DNA of 64,000 nt from Chloranthus sessilifolius (GCA_021018995.1 CM037596.1:14831501-14895500); one strand, 5' to 3'. Shown: positions 11,480-22,542, counted from the stretch's first letter. Made by a program: numbers and translations. The notes: generated by a model from the letters alone, not told the origin.

Positions 11480-12720
11480 TGAAAATATTAAACATCCTCA
11501 AAAAATGCAATATTTATAGAGATAAACTTGCTCCTAAACTTAGGTTATAATATTAATATCCTTTAGATGATGCAGAGTACCTAAAGAAAATCCAATGAAT
11601 GGCTTTTTCATCAAGTTCATGTATCTAAGGATGACAGTCTTGGAAAAACATGTGCATCCAAAGACTCTGAGTTCAATCTCAAACAAAGTGGAATTTGGCT
11701 TAAGGAGATGAAATAGGCCTTGTCATTTGAAACATGACCTGAGATACAATTTTTTTGTGTTTTTGATACGGCCATTCGGCCGAGAAAATTTAGAGAACCG
11801 AGCAGCAGACACGTATACACATATGACAATTGCAGAGCAACATGAGGGAGCACCAACTACAATGGTAAGAGTTAACTAACAGAATCCAACGCATACCTTG
11901 TAAAGACAAGAGTGGGAAACAACATGAAGGACGAGTATCGAACCCACGAGCTACTCCGTCACAATGGAGAGAGTGTACCAACTGGGCTAATGCATCTTTG
12001 GTTACTTGGAATACAATTAATCATATGTGTGATAGTAAACAAAGCAACAAACTAATACAATTGGGAAATATGCATCCTATGAAGAAGAAGAAATCTCACA
12101 CTATCTATAAGATATCTATTTTTGCGCTTTATAACACCATTTTGTTGTAGAATGTACGGCCAAGAAAGTTTATGTATGACTCTCATATTTTTAGGATATG
12201 ATTTGAAAACAATGGAATTGTACTCTCTATCATTATCCCAGAGGAGAGCTTTAATCAACATGCTAGATATAGGTTGGACCATTGTAATAAAATTGGTGAG
12301 GTGAAAAATGTATCTTCGCGAAAAGATATACCCAAGTACAACATGAGCGATCAACAAGTGAGATAAGAAAAAATTAAAAAAATCAACAAAAATTTTAAAT
12401 GTTTTCATTAATTTGGATGAGACTTTATTTCTAGGTCTAACATACAAAAACAACCCAATCAGGTAAGGGTTGAACGAGTTCCTAAGATCCTCGCAGCCAA
12501 TGATGCTAAAAATGACACTAAAAATCCTCTTCCAAAAAAAAATCAAATTGGGTTCATCACGTTGATGCCCTTATTTTGGTCAATTATGGTCAACAATTTG
12601 ACCTAACTGAGGGTAACATAACATCACGTTGATGTCAGTATGATAATGGTAATATAAGCATTTGATTAGGTTTGGAAACTTCACTCTTATACCAATTTGA
12701 CTTTAGTGAAGAGATCAGGG
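11480..12720 (-). pseudogene. Ty1/copia integrase relic split by a SINE
   Basis: On the minus strand 12350-12010 encodes integrase-like sequence: a DNDREYNS block (second catalytic Asp region), HKLSWPYILQQNGV and RKNRYL. This continues after the SINE with a block containing VFGCTCF (about 11700-11650) and a diverged block after it. The position of the third acidic residue reads IKRKNR, so Lys stands where the family has Glu. Stops and frame changes are frequent. A relic of a tRNA-Met primer site (TTGGTATAAGAG, 12683-12694) lies to the right, but the regions between have been lost. Non-functional. Confidence 0.75.
11752..12004 (-). mobile_element. tRNA-derived SINE with target duplication
   Basis: On the minus strand there is a box A TTAGCCCAGTTGG (11978-11990) and a box B GGTTCGATACTC (about 11933-11944). 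The ~250 bp body ends in an A-rich tail (AAAAACACAAAA). The flanks AATTGTATTCCAAG (12005-12018) and AATTGTATCTCAGG (11738-11751), read on the minus strand, match at 11 of 14 positions and form the target duplication. The host copia reading frame resumes after one copy of the duplication. It is not a tRNA gene. Confidence 0.85.
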
Positions 12721-13754
12721 TTAGAAAATTAGAGTGAGTTAAGTTAGATGAAAGAAGAAGACAGTGTACGTGTGGAGATAGAGAGATGTCCTAGTCATAG
12801 CTTAGTCCTTGGATCCTTTATGTTAAATAAAGAGAGAGAGAGAAAAATTATCTAGTCGGGTTTATAAGTCGGGCTAGATAGGGTCAGATTAGGGCCAGAT
12901 GGTTTGTAATATATATATATTTTTTATGAAATTAATATAAATATAATTCATATAATATGATTCTTAAAACACCGTTTTTTATCGGATGTGAGAAATACCC
13001 TCAATTAGCCGCTTACACAGGTTATATAACTAATTGAAAGGGTTAGAATACCTATAAAAAAAGAAAGGGTTTAGAATAAAAATAAATACATTAAAAAAGT
13101 GATAATGTGATTTATTATTGTGTTATGTTCATTGTATTATGTGACACACATCTATGACCAATCTAAATTCTCAAGTGATAATCAATTATTAGAACATGTC
13201 CTAGCCAAAAGATGATGCTTTTAAGTGGATTTAAACCATTCGACCGGTAAACTTAAATATCAGTCATCATAATTAAGAACAACCATTAGTATTAAAGTGC
13301 ACAGATTGAATGATTCGAATCTCTCAAAAAGTGTGATTTTTGGACTCATAGTCATTCAATTGATGATATATCATTTTGACGGTATGCATTTCCAATATCA
13401 TAAGCTAATAAATAGTCTAAGATCATTTAAACACCATTTGATATTTAAATGACGATGAGGACTTAGGAGAGTCGGACCCACTAAAAAATAATTATCTAAA
13501 TAAAGAAATGACCCGCAACGTGGCCCCACGGGCATGGTGTGGCTTAGGGACAGGCTAGGGCTGAGTATATGTTGGCCCGGCCTAGGGTTGGTCCTTTGCA
13601 GATTGGCCTAGGACCAATCTTGGCGTGGCCCATTGATAGCCTTACCATTTTTTCAAGGGCAAATAAAATTTTGGCCCTGACCCAACCCAACCCGTTATAT
13701 AGCGGTTAAGAATCACCTTTTACCTTGGATGGGGGACTTACCAGGCTTACTAAC
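12721..13754. other. Non-coding DNA, unassigned
   Basis: No gene is recognised. 12827-12842 is a short GA run and 12908-12921 an AT run. 13500-13690 is rich in GGCCC/GGGCC words, and TAGGGCTGAGTAT with an opposed ATAGCCTTA could be the ends of a hAT MITE, but no target duplication was found. Confidence 0.4.
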
Positions 13755-13763
13755 TAATAAAAA

Positions 13764-13872
13764 GGGAATTTTGCACTTTCGGCCCTATACGTTTGCGTAT
13801 TTGCAGAAACGCCCCTATAGTTTCAATCCTTGCATAAATGGTCAGCTCCAAGCCTAGTCGGCTCCACGTCAG
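13764..13872 (+). repeat. MULE left terminal inverted repeat
   Basis: Starts GGGAATTTTGCACTTTCGG. It is matched by the complement of 22004-22112 with only scattered mismatches over about 107 bp, including the shared core TAGTTTCAATCCTTGCATAA and a GCTCCAAG..TAGTCGGCT block. Confidence 0.93.
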
Positions 13873-14048
13873 CAAGGGCCTCTTTTATGCAACATGCGAA
13901 ATTTTGCATCGCCCTTTAACTAAAGTATAAAATCACTTTATTACTTTTCATTCTTTACTTTTACTTTCACTTTTAACTTTTCTGAAAAAACCAAGAGAGC
14001 GGCGGCTTAGCGGCGGCAAAGCGGAAAAAGGTCACAGCAAATTTTCAG

Positions 14049-14413
14049 GTAATTTATTTTTTTACATTTAAATACATTTAGTCATCCGCAATGTTTCCCA
14101 CCTAATCCGCTAACTTATCGATAACTTAATTTGTCGATCGATAACTTAAATTATCGGGCGATAACTTAAATTATCAATCGATAACTTAAATTATTGGGCG
14201 ACAATTTAAATTATCGATCGACAACTTAAATTGTCGACCGATAACTTAATTTGTCGATCGACAAATTAAGTTATCGCCCGATAATTTAAATTATCGATCG
14301 ACAACTTAAGTTATTGATCGACAAATTAAGTTGTCGACCGATAACTTAAATTGTCGGTAGTTTTTTGAAAATGACCTATTTTATTAATTAATTGGGTTTT
14401 ATTTTTATCGCAG
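14049..14413 (+). repeat. Palindromic minisatellite array 1 in 5' intron of Ulp1 gene
   Basis: About twelve 20 bp units at 14106-14356 of the form TTATCGATCGATAACTTAAA. Each alternates a CGNNCG-centred palindrome with a TTAA-centred spacer. The core varies (CGATCG, CGGGCG, CGACCG, CGCCCG). The array fills a likely intron (donor CAG|GTAATTT at 14049, acceptor TTATCGCAG at 14413) between a non-coding first exon and the coding start. The call span is that intron. Confidence 0.85.
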
Positions 14414-15790
14414 TTCCTACTAAGTGATTGAAAATGACCATGACTCTAAAGCCCATCGGGAAATGTTCTGGAGTTGGTGTTAAGAAAATTTACATGCACT
14501 GTAACGAAGAGAGAAAGAAGATACTAGATGATTCAATATTTGGTCATCTATTTAGGATTAATGAGAAATTAGAATTCGTTGGAGACTTGGTTGACGCTAT
14601 TTTAAGTTTTTGGATTAAAGATAATGTTTTCAAGGTAAGGAACACCAATGTACTCCTGCAAGAGATCGATATAGCCTTGATTTTAGGCCTCAACATGGTG
14701 ACGGAACCTGAGTCTGAGAAGGTGGCCGTCCCAGAGGAACAAACTATTCGATACAAATTCTTTCGGGGGAAGCCAGCGAAAAGATCTCGTATTGAAGAAA
14801 TTATTGATAGTGCTGATTTATCGAACGATGATTTTTTGAAACTATCATTATTGTTTTTCGTATATTCTTTTTTACTTCCGAACACATACCAGGAAGTGGA
14901 TACACGGTACTTGGAATTAGTAGATAACATTAAAGAGTTCAACAAGTTACGTGGGGCCTGATAGTTTACAATAATTTATTAGATAGCATATCAAAAGCGA
15001 GCGGCAGAAGGGAAATTGCAAAAAGATCAGAAAATGGGCAATATAACATCTACGGATGCACTATCGCCTTACAGATTTGGGTGTTTGAGCACTTTCCTGG
15101 AGTCGCCACCGCTCCTATTGGGCTCAAAGAACCATTTCCCAGGCTAATGAAATGGGAAGGCCCGAAATTCAGCCATAATTCAAATTTATATCGAGAAAAA
15201 TTTCTTAAGTCTAAAGTTATTTTAGAGCTTGAAACTGTAAAGTACGAATTACAGTATAAATCGATTCGATACTTTTTTATGCGAAGAGAGATAGAAAAAG
15301 AGATGAAAAGGGAGAAGGAACTAACCGAGGAAAGAGAGGAGCCTTACTCCCAAGAAAATATATATGAATATGATGATATCCCAAGTTATGCGACACGTCC
15401 GGAAGAAAGAGGCGAAGAGCCGAAGAGCCGAGATGACGACGATGACGACAATGAGGATGATGATGATGACAGCAACGAAAATGACCATTTTGAGGTCGTT
15501 GTACATCAACATATTGAACCAAAGGGAAAACCGGATATTAGGCCCTAGCCAACAAGAGAACAGTCGGTTAGGCAACCGCATCTAACCAAAGAAGTAACGG
15601 AGCTTAGAAAAGAATGCAATACGCTCCGCATGGCTGTAAAAGAGAAGAAAAAAGAATTTCGACGTGCATTTACACTGCTGAAAGGGCAAGCACTCACCGT
15701 TGAACAACTCCGGAGAGATAAGAAGACCCTAAAAGAAGAAATGAAGCAATACGGAAGGATCTTGATGCGGTCATCTCTCATTTGACAAAG

Positions 15791-16105
15791 GTACTAAACC
15801 AAGCCTTTTTAAATTTAAAAAAAAATTAATTTTTTACATATTAATGCAAAATTAGCTTGTCGGCCGACAATATAAATTATCGTCCGATAATGTAAGTTAT
15901 CGGACGATAATTTACATTAACGATCGATAATGTAAATTATCGATCGATTATTTACATTATCGACCGATAATGTAAATTATCGGCCGACAATGTAAATTAT
16001 CGATCGATTATTTACATTATCGATCGTTAATGTAAATTATCGGCCAATAATGCAGTTAATTTTTTTATTTATTGTAAAATAATGAAAGTTTTTGAAATTA
16101 TGCAG
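15791..16105 (+). repeat. Palindromic minisatellite array 2 in intron of Ulp1 gene
   Basis: About ten 20 bp units at 15855-16050 of the form TTATCGGACGATAATGTAAA, alternating with the inverted spacer ATTTACATT. The CGNNCG core varies (CGGCCG, CGTCCG, CGGACG, CGATCG, CGACCG). The array sits in an intron with donor AAAG|GTACTAA at 15791 and acceptor ATTATGCAG at 16105. The spacer dialect (TGTAAA) differs from array 1 (CTTAAA). The call span is that intron. Confidence 0.85.
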
Positions 16106-16149
16106 GATAATATTCTAACCTCTGTGCTATTTGACACGTTCGTTCCTTC

Positions 16150-16420
16150 CGCCACTCATCCTCAATCCACTGCTCCTCAACCAAGCCATCAATCTACTGC
16201 CCCAAAACCCACTGCTCCTCAACCAAGCATTCAATCCACTGCCCCAAAACCCACTGCTCCTCAACCAAACCATCAATCTATTGCCCTAAAACCCACTGCT
16301 CATCAACCAAGCCATCAATCCACTGCCCGAAAACCCACTGTTGCTCAACCTATCCTTCGATCCACTGCCTCTAAACCTATTGCCCCAAAACCCACTGCTC
16401 CTCAACCTATTAAACAACCC
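16150..16420 (+). repeat. In-frame Ser/Thr-Pro repeat in Ulp1 gene
   Basis: A coding minisatellite: six to seven degenerate units of ~45 bp giving a repeated QSTAPKPTAPQPS-type peptide (15 residues, with variants ending QPI). It predicts a disordered, proline-rich linker ahead of the protease domain. Frame is preserved through the repeat. Confidence 0.85.
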
Positions 16421-17805
16421 TTGGTGGATGTGGGTGATGATGGTGCTCCTCTTACGGAGCCTTCTCGTGAGTCACAGCCGTCATCACTAAAATCAATTAT
16501 AATGAAACTATCAACTGCAAAAAATGAAGGCGAAGGATATGACTTGCGTGCTTGTAAGAAGAGAAAGTCTCCGACCAGTAAAGTAATAATAAAAAAACCA
16601 AGATTGGTTGTGGAGGAGGAGGAGGATGAGCCAAAATCAATGGAGCAAAAATATATGCTCAGTTTTTGGAACCGGCCGGAGAACGAGGACAATGTGATCG
16701 TCAATACTATCATGGGTGTTGAGATCACAATTGCTCTTTTAAAGGTTCTCAAAGGACGCTCGTGGCTCGACAATGAAGTCATCGACGCGTATTCACGAGT
16801 CCTTGAAGTTATAAACGATTCAATGTTTACGGCCAATGCCGAAAAAAGCTGGTTCACTTGTGCGTCTGCCCTGGTAAGGTTTCAACTATTTATTATTTCG
16901 TTTGTTTCTTTTATTTGTCTTTTCAATCACAACTCTTAATTCACTTCTTCTAATTTATTTACTTACTACATTATCCTGTTTCAGACCTTGTTTATGACAG
17001 ACGAGAAAAAATTTGAAAAGTTTATCGACAATGAAGGTATAGAAGTTTCGACTTGATAAGAGGTGCCTATTGTGACGAATGGAAGGTTCGTCACAATTCA
17101 AAGCCGCTGGAACCAGTACTGACAAATAATAACCGCGGAATTCACTCGATTGACTGTGGAACGGTACGCTTTTTAATACTACACTTCGCTTTATTTAACG
17201 TTAACGGCTTTTAAATAAAATTTATTATTTAAAATTTCGGTTCCGTTTATGTGCAGATTTATCTTCCGATGCATAGCTAAAAACATAGCCACTAGGCGTT
17301 AGCTATAATTTCATTAGTTGATCGAGAAATTAAGTTAATAGATCCAGCAGACCGAGAGTGCTAAAAAGGTTTGAAGCGCATAAAAGATGTCTATTGAATC
17401 ACCTTCCGCGCCTTCTTTACACTATCGGTTTGAAGTCAGCTTTCGATCAACAGTGGAAGGTATCGGCGTTCAACAGTGTCGTTCTCTCGATCTAAAGAAA
17501 CGGTTGGGATTGCGGTGTATACGTTTTGAAGTATATAGAATACTTCTCCCAACGGCGGCCTATTGATTTTGAAGAAAAACATATGTAACAATTTAGAGCC
17601 GAAATCGAACATTTAATGTGCACGTTTGAGAAGAAGAGTTAAACTTTCATATCTTTGTAAAATTTTATAGACTTTTGTAAATATTTTTTTTGATAAAATT
17701 GTAAATAATTTATATCCACTTGTATAATTTTCGTTGTTATCAATTTATCGTAATTGTCTAACCATTCCTTATAAATAATTCTTTATCTAATGTTTAGATT
17801 ATACC

Positions 17806-18068
17806 ATAATCGATAAATTAAGTTTGCGGCCACTAAATTATATTAGCATCCGATGACTTAAGTCATCGGACGATATATTAAGTCATCGATCGATGACTTA
17901 AGATATCGGCCGATATCTTAAATCATCGGACGATATCTTAAGTCATCGTCCGATGACTTAAGATATTGGACGATGACTTAAGTCATCGGCCGATATCTTA
18001 AGTAATCGGCCGATATCTTAAGTCATCGGTCGATATCTTAAGATATCGTCCGATGACTTAATATATCG
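17806..18068. repeat. Palindromic minisatellite array 3
   Basis: About eleven 20 bp units such as CTTAAGTCATCGGACGATAT, alternating a CTTAAG palindrome with a CGNNCG-centred palindrome. It lies just past the 3' end of the Ulp1 gene, in the space between the two convergent genes. A third spacer dialect (GACTTAAGTC / ATCTTAAGAT). Confidence 0.85.
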
Positions 18069-18921
18069 TCCATTTGAAATTGTGAAGCTGGATATCTTTG
18101 GTCACAATCTCCTTAATCATCGGCTCTATGCCAAAAACAGCATAACATTTTAAACCTTCCTTAAAAAACGGTTGAACTTCACAATCTCCAAGCCCTCAAT
18201 AAGAGTCAAATATTGGAGAGAATGCTAATCCTGACCAAAACATGATTGCTTCGAGAGAGGAAGGCTCCGTTGATTTACTAATAGATTAGAGGCGAATTTG
18301 GCAACTTCCAATCCTTTTTGAGTTAATGATTTATTAAGCCTAGTAATCTATCTCAATCACAGTTCTAAAAGGAAATTATTAGTCTAATAAAAAAATAAAT
18401 ATTAATCAATTGGCGGCGAAATCGATTAATAAATTCTCACCCCTACAAAGTGGAATAGAAAACGAAGAATCAGAATTTAAAGATGATGATATTGGCAAGG
18501 ATGTTGATCATTTTTTTCTTAAGGTCCAATCTATTGATGTTGAAGGAAAGAAAAAGAGAAAAAAAAATACTCTTCGATAATGGGATCATTTAGAAGCTCG
18601 ATCGCCACCTAGGTCCAAGGTTCGCTCAGACCAACAAGGTCAAATAAATAAATTTATTCCTTTCCCCGATGACTTAAGATATCGGCCAATGACTTACATT
18701 AGCAGACGTAAATTTAAGTTATCGGCCAATATCTTAAGTCAGCGGCCGCTGATTTAATATTAATCTAAAGGCTATGACCGTATTTGTTATATTATAAAAT
18801 AATATGAAATGCTTTAGAAATCTGATCTCAATCTCAAACTTTGAAGTAATATAAGTTAATTTCAAATATTAACAAATTTACATGAGCGACGGTTATGACC
18901 GTACTTGTTACAATTTTTACA
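18069..18921. other. Intergenic space between convergent MULE genes, with array 4
   Basis: No clear gene. 18490-18660 can be read as short peptide pieces but no domain is recognised. 18666-18757 is a short, diverged continuation of the palindromic array (GATGACTTAAGATATCGGCC, CAGCGGCCGCTG). The rest is AT-rich and probably serves as the 3' regions of both genes. Confidence 0.6.
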
Positions 18922-21545
18922 TCATAGTGGTCGAACTTCGCCTTTAGATCTTATTCTCCTTTTCTTCGGACGGCCGACTTGACGTATTTTGTGGGGAGGT
19001 AAAACTTGAAGGTCGTCTCTTTGCGAAGTTCATTGGCGCTTGTCAGCGGTCGGGACAAAGTGCTCTTTATAAGTTTCTCTAAATAAGTTACTGGTAAACC
19101 AGTGTTCACAAAATTGAGGGATCTCTCTTTCTCTGTTTCAGCGCGATAATGCGGCGATCGCATGTGAACATTGTAATCCAAGAATAGCCCAACGTCTCCA
19201 TGTACATGTTCGCGATTCTAGATCGACACTGTGAGTGTAATCACCACGTTTAACTTGAAATATATCACGACCATATGGTATAACATTTTTTCGATGGGCC
19301 CATCCTGAATTTCGTGTTATGTATTTTTCGGCCATCGGTGTTAACACATATGTCATTTTATTTTCTTCCTCCTGATGACGAAGATAAAATTCGGCTACCT
19401 TTGTGCGAATAGTTTCTAACATGCTCATAATCGGTTCCTCTCTGGCTATTTTCAACACACTATTTATGCTTTCAGCTATATTAGTTGTCAACATATCATA
19501 ACGCCTCCCTTGAAAATAAGCGCGCTCCCGGAAATGATCACCAATTTTTTTAATCCATTTTGTACATTCCGGGGGGGCGTCATCTTCTATTTTTCGCATA
19601 ATTCTTTTAAATTTTGCTTCCGAAAATGCACGGGCAGCAACTCAAAAAAGGGGTCTAGAGATTGTATCCTTATATTTATCAAACAGATTTAGAGCTAGGT
19701 GTCGTATACAGTAGTTGTGAAAGGCGTTAGGAAAAACTTTTTCCATAGCTTCCATCCAACCTTTCTGTCTGTCTGATATCAATACAAACTATTCTTTAAA
19801 GTCACCGATTACACGTCTCCCTAATAGATCAAAGAACCATGTCCAATGATCTTCATTTTCTTTCTGTATAATGTCTATAGGGAATAAATGTCTATTCCCG
19901 TCTATCCTCGTAGTTATTAATAACACTCCCTTGTATCGTCCACTCAAATGCGTTCCATCTACCGTAATTATTCTTCGTAAAGTATTACGAAAGCTTCGAA
20001 TGCAAGGTCCGAATGCCACGAAGAATTTCTGAAATGCATTATCAAGCTTGAAACACAATTCGGTCTGTACGTCTGGATCGACCCGCTGTAATTCGGCAAC
20101 ATATGACAGTAACATCTTAAATTGCTCCTTCCAGCTACCTCGGATGTCATTCAATGCCATTTCTTTTCCTCTCCATGCTTTCCAGTAACCTACTGTTATA
20201 CCGTATTTTTTTCAATATAAAAAATTATTGAAGCAGGAGTCTCGTCAAAGCCCTTTAATAGATTATCTCTCATGAATGAAGCTATTCACGATGTCGTACA
20301 TTGGCGATGTCCACTTCCAAAAGCTGGCATTCCGCACGTATGTTCCGGGTGAAAAGTTTTCACAGCAAACGTGTCCACGCCTACTAATTTTGATGCATGT
20401 ATTCGCCAAGCATATCCTACTTCAACACACCTCACCGTAACTCGAAGAGGACTGATTTTTATTGGTTTAATCTGAAAATTATTTGTCATTGCAAATTCTT
20501 TAAGAACTTTTTGAAAGGATTTCTTATTTCTAAATGCCTGACCAATGGTAATTGTTCCCCCTTCATATAGTTCCTTATCGTCTGAATCCATATACTCTCC
20601 TTCCGAGTCATTAAGCTGATAGTCTTCGTCCACCAGAGGTTGATCAATTCCTCTATTAGTATCAACACGCGAAGTGGGAGACGGTGGTGCTTCATTATTT
20701 TCAGGATCACTATCACCGTCATCGACTGGATGGTTATTACATGATTGGGATTGAGCCCGTCGATGTACGCTTGGTTGAAGTGCAGTTGTTTGGATTGATG
20801 TTGGCCGATGCGGGAATGTTTGATGTACGAGAGGCTGTTCTGTTGAAGGCTCGATTATTGTTGGCTCCGAAGCTATTTGTTCGGAAGGCCATTGATATGG
20901 ACTAAGGCCGACTAAAAACGTTTCCCACTAATTTACCGAATCGGAGTTGAACTGAGATGTATCATGCATCAGATTCATTTGATGACAATATCCTTGATCT
21001 TCATCGCCTTCACTCATTAGAATGTTTGAAGAGGGTTGCTCTAGAGGCCTACGGTAGGGGCGAAATCCTATATTCATATTTCTATCATCGTTGACTATCA
21101 TCGGTGCAACAATGTTCTCTTCTTCAAATCGTATTTCTTGATTTTTAATCAAATGTTCTGTTCCCACACCATGATCATCTTCGTTTGTTTCCTGGAACGG
21201 TTGAAATATTTCTAAAGACCGTAAAATTTCTGCTACGATAGTGACTAATGATTTTTCGATATAAATATTTATTACACCATCACCGATATGATATGCTCTG
21301 AATAAGTTTGTAAGATCATCAGAGTCAGACAATTCGGCAAATACAAGCTCATTCCCTATGCGTAATTAAATAGTTAGTGTAATAGAATGTTCTTCCGGTC
21401 GTGTCTGACTGACTTTGTACATTTTCTCTATAAACTCATCAAATGATATGTTCTCCGTAACAGTGACAATCCTCCGATGTCCTCCGTTGTAAGTATTATC
21501 TCCCATGCGGACAAAATCAAAATGGCAAAGAAGGGGAACATCCAT
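18922..21545 (-). pseudogene. mudrA: mudrA-type MULE transposase, decayed
   Basis: The likely start ATG is at 21545-21543, just after a 5' intron. The N-terminal third (to about 20640) is acidic and poorly conserved. 20600-20300 encodes the MuDR DNA-binding region (GQAFRNKKSFQKVLKEFA, then AWRIHASK and FHPEHTCGMP). The MULE catalytic core follows, with DGTHLSGRYKG (first Asp, about 19955) and ISDRQKG (second Asp, about 19780). Then come NIAESINSVLK and a SWIM zinc finger CTWRRWAILGLQCSHAIAAL (about 19190-19140). The C-terminus reads VGRPKKRRIRSKGEV, a GRPKKRR tail seen in this family, ending at a TGA (18922-18924). Stops: one just before FVLISDRQKG, TGA in place of a conserved Trp near 19633, one after the N-terminal acidic part, and one near 20285. 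The region shows a full-length gene inactivated mainly by nonsense changes. Confidence 0.88.
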
Positions 21546-21551
21546 TTCAAC

Positions 21552-21869
21552 CTACAATATTTACAAAATGAAAATTGGTTGTTTAGGGCTGTTTAGCGCT
21601 ACAATATTAAAAAATGAAAACTTTAGGGCTAAAAGTCCATCATAAGAAATCACTCGATATCCTAAGATATCGGGCCGATATCCTGTTACCGGGCCGATAT
21701 CCTAAGATATATGGCCGATGGACTTTTAACCTAAACCATAAATCTAAACCCGTAAAACAAACCTTATCATAAGATATCGATCGATATCTTACATAACTTG
21801 GTCTACTTACAATATTTTGAAAATTTGGGAAATCAATAACTTAAAAAGATAATGTACTCGATATCTTAC
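21552..21869 (-). repeat. Palindromic minisatellite array 5 in mudrA 5' intron
   Basis: On the minus strand a donor CTAG|GTAAGATATCG (21869) and acceptor ATTGTAG (21552) bracket a 318 bp intron just upstream of the mudrA ATG. It contains five to six units of the type CCTAAGATATCGGGCCGATAT (21645-21730 and 21770-21795). The call span is that intron. The array design is the same as in the Ulp1 gene introns. Confidence 0.75.
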
Positions 21870-22003
21870 CTAGCCTGTTGTATTCTCTATGTTATACGAA
21901 CTGTAGTCGAATCTCGAAATCGCTATCCAAGAGAGAAAGAAAGTGTTAAAAAATGTTAGAGAAATTATAGTTTCAATCCTTGCATAGAGAAGCATATATA
22001 TAT

Positions 22004-22112
22004 CTGACGTGAAGCCGACTAGACTTGGAGCTGGCCATTTATGCAAGGATTGAAACTATAGGGCCGTTTCTGCAAATACGCAAACGTATAAGGCCGAAAG
22101 TATAAATTTCCC
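22004..22112 (-). repeat. MULE right terminal inverted repeat
   Basis: Read on the minus strand it starts GGGAAATTTATACTTTCGGC and follows the left terminal repeat base by base with few differences. It is directly followed by the second copy of the 9 bp duplication TAATAAAAA. Confidence 0.93.
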
Positions 22113-22139
22113 TAATAAAAATAAATAGAAGTACTTTTG

Positions 22140-22532
22140 GGGACCCATTACTTCGATACACTTTTTAAGTGATTGCACCGAATTTAAAGAAAGACTTAGT
22201 ATTTAGAGACATGTGATATGTAAAAATGTAATGTGGACCGTCTGATTTGAAGTTTATGATCAATAAATTTCTAATACATGAAATTGAAGCAAAACACAAT
22301 ACTTGTCATATGATTTATTGTAGTTTGAGTTATATAATAACCTTTGACTCTATTTAATTAAATGATAAAAATTATATTTTGTTTTAATCTTTTGTAATTA
22401 ATATCTTTAAATCACCGCCTTCCAATTAAAAGGCGAAGGCGGTGTTTTCATAGAGTAGAGGTCCTAAACTTATAAGTCTTTCTTTTAAACTCGGTGCAAT
22501 CACTTGAATAATGTCTGCAAGTGATGGCTCCC
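22140..22532. mobile_element. MITE in the EMB2654 promoter
   Basis: A ~393 bp element with inverted ends. The left end reads GGGGACCCATTACTT, then AAGTGATTGCACCGAATTT and AAAGAAAGACTTA. The right end is the complement of GGGAGCCATCACTTGC plus the same AAGTGATTGCACCGAGTTT block. It shares ends with the larger element at 37667-38824. The flanks (TACTTTT / TATTTTC) may be a degraded duplication. It starts 18 bp after the MULE duplication and ends 10 bp before the TATA box. Confidence 0.8.
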
Positions 22533-22542
22533 TATTTTCAGG

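Larger units (their letters stand above)
14434..17642 (+). pseudogene. MULE-borne Ulp1-like (C48) cysteine protease gene, decayed
   Basis: Multi-exon plus-strand gene. The first ATG is at 14434; the codon six bases upstream is TTG. The N-terminal part (to about 15260) resembles the DUF1985 region of Ulp1-MULE proteins: FGHLF, then RNTNVLLQEIDIALILGLN, then GCTIALQIWVFEHFPG. An acidic and coiled-coil stretch follows (15270-15780), then a Pro/Thr repeat exon (16106-16420). The C48 fold begins at SWLDNEVIDAY (16760-16800). It continues after introns 16874-16984 and 17164-17256 with IYLPMH and IKLIDPAD. It ends with NGWDCGVYVLKYIEY, which holds the nucleophile Cys. Breaks: a frame change near 14950, another near 15740, a stop (TGA) in the exon at 16985, TAG after the IYLPMH block, and TAA just before NGWDCG where the family has the oxyanion-hole Gln. 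The enzyme type cleaves SUMO-like conjugates; its role in MULEs is unknown. Confidence 0.85.
13764..22112. mobile_element. Mutator-like element (MULE) with Ulp1 protease gene and mudrA
   Basis: An 8349 bp element bounded by ~107 bp terminal inverted repeats and a perfect 9 bp target duplication TAATAAAAA (13755-13763 and 22113-22121), the length typical of Mutator. It carries two convergent genes: a Ulp1/C48-type cysteine protease gene with an N-terminal DUF1985-like region (plus strand) and a mudrA-type transposase (minus strand). MULEs with a Ulp1-like gene are known in plants (Kaonashi/KI-MULE, CUMULE). Both genes carry stops or frame breaks, so this copy is probably not autonomous now, although its ends look intact. 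Five palindromic 20 bp arrays lie inside. It ends about 490 bp upstream of the EMB2654 start codon. Confidence 0.93.

Noticed and set aside
11932..11990. tRNA gene on the minus strand
   Set aside because: Box A and B fit pol III, but there is an A-rich tail and a ~14 bp target duplication around a 253 bp unit, so it is a SINE.
16402..16857. 151-codon open frame on the minus strand
   Set aside because: It is a shadow of the Pro/Thr-rich and protease exons of the Ulp1 gene on the plus strand.
14106..18068. CRISPR-like arrays of short palindromic repeats
   Set aside because: The units are contiguous with no unique spacers, they sit in introns of a plant MULE, and no cas genes exist here. They are palindromic minisatellites.
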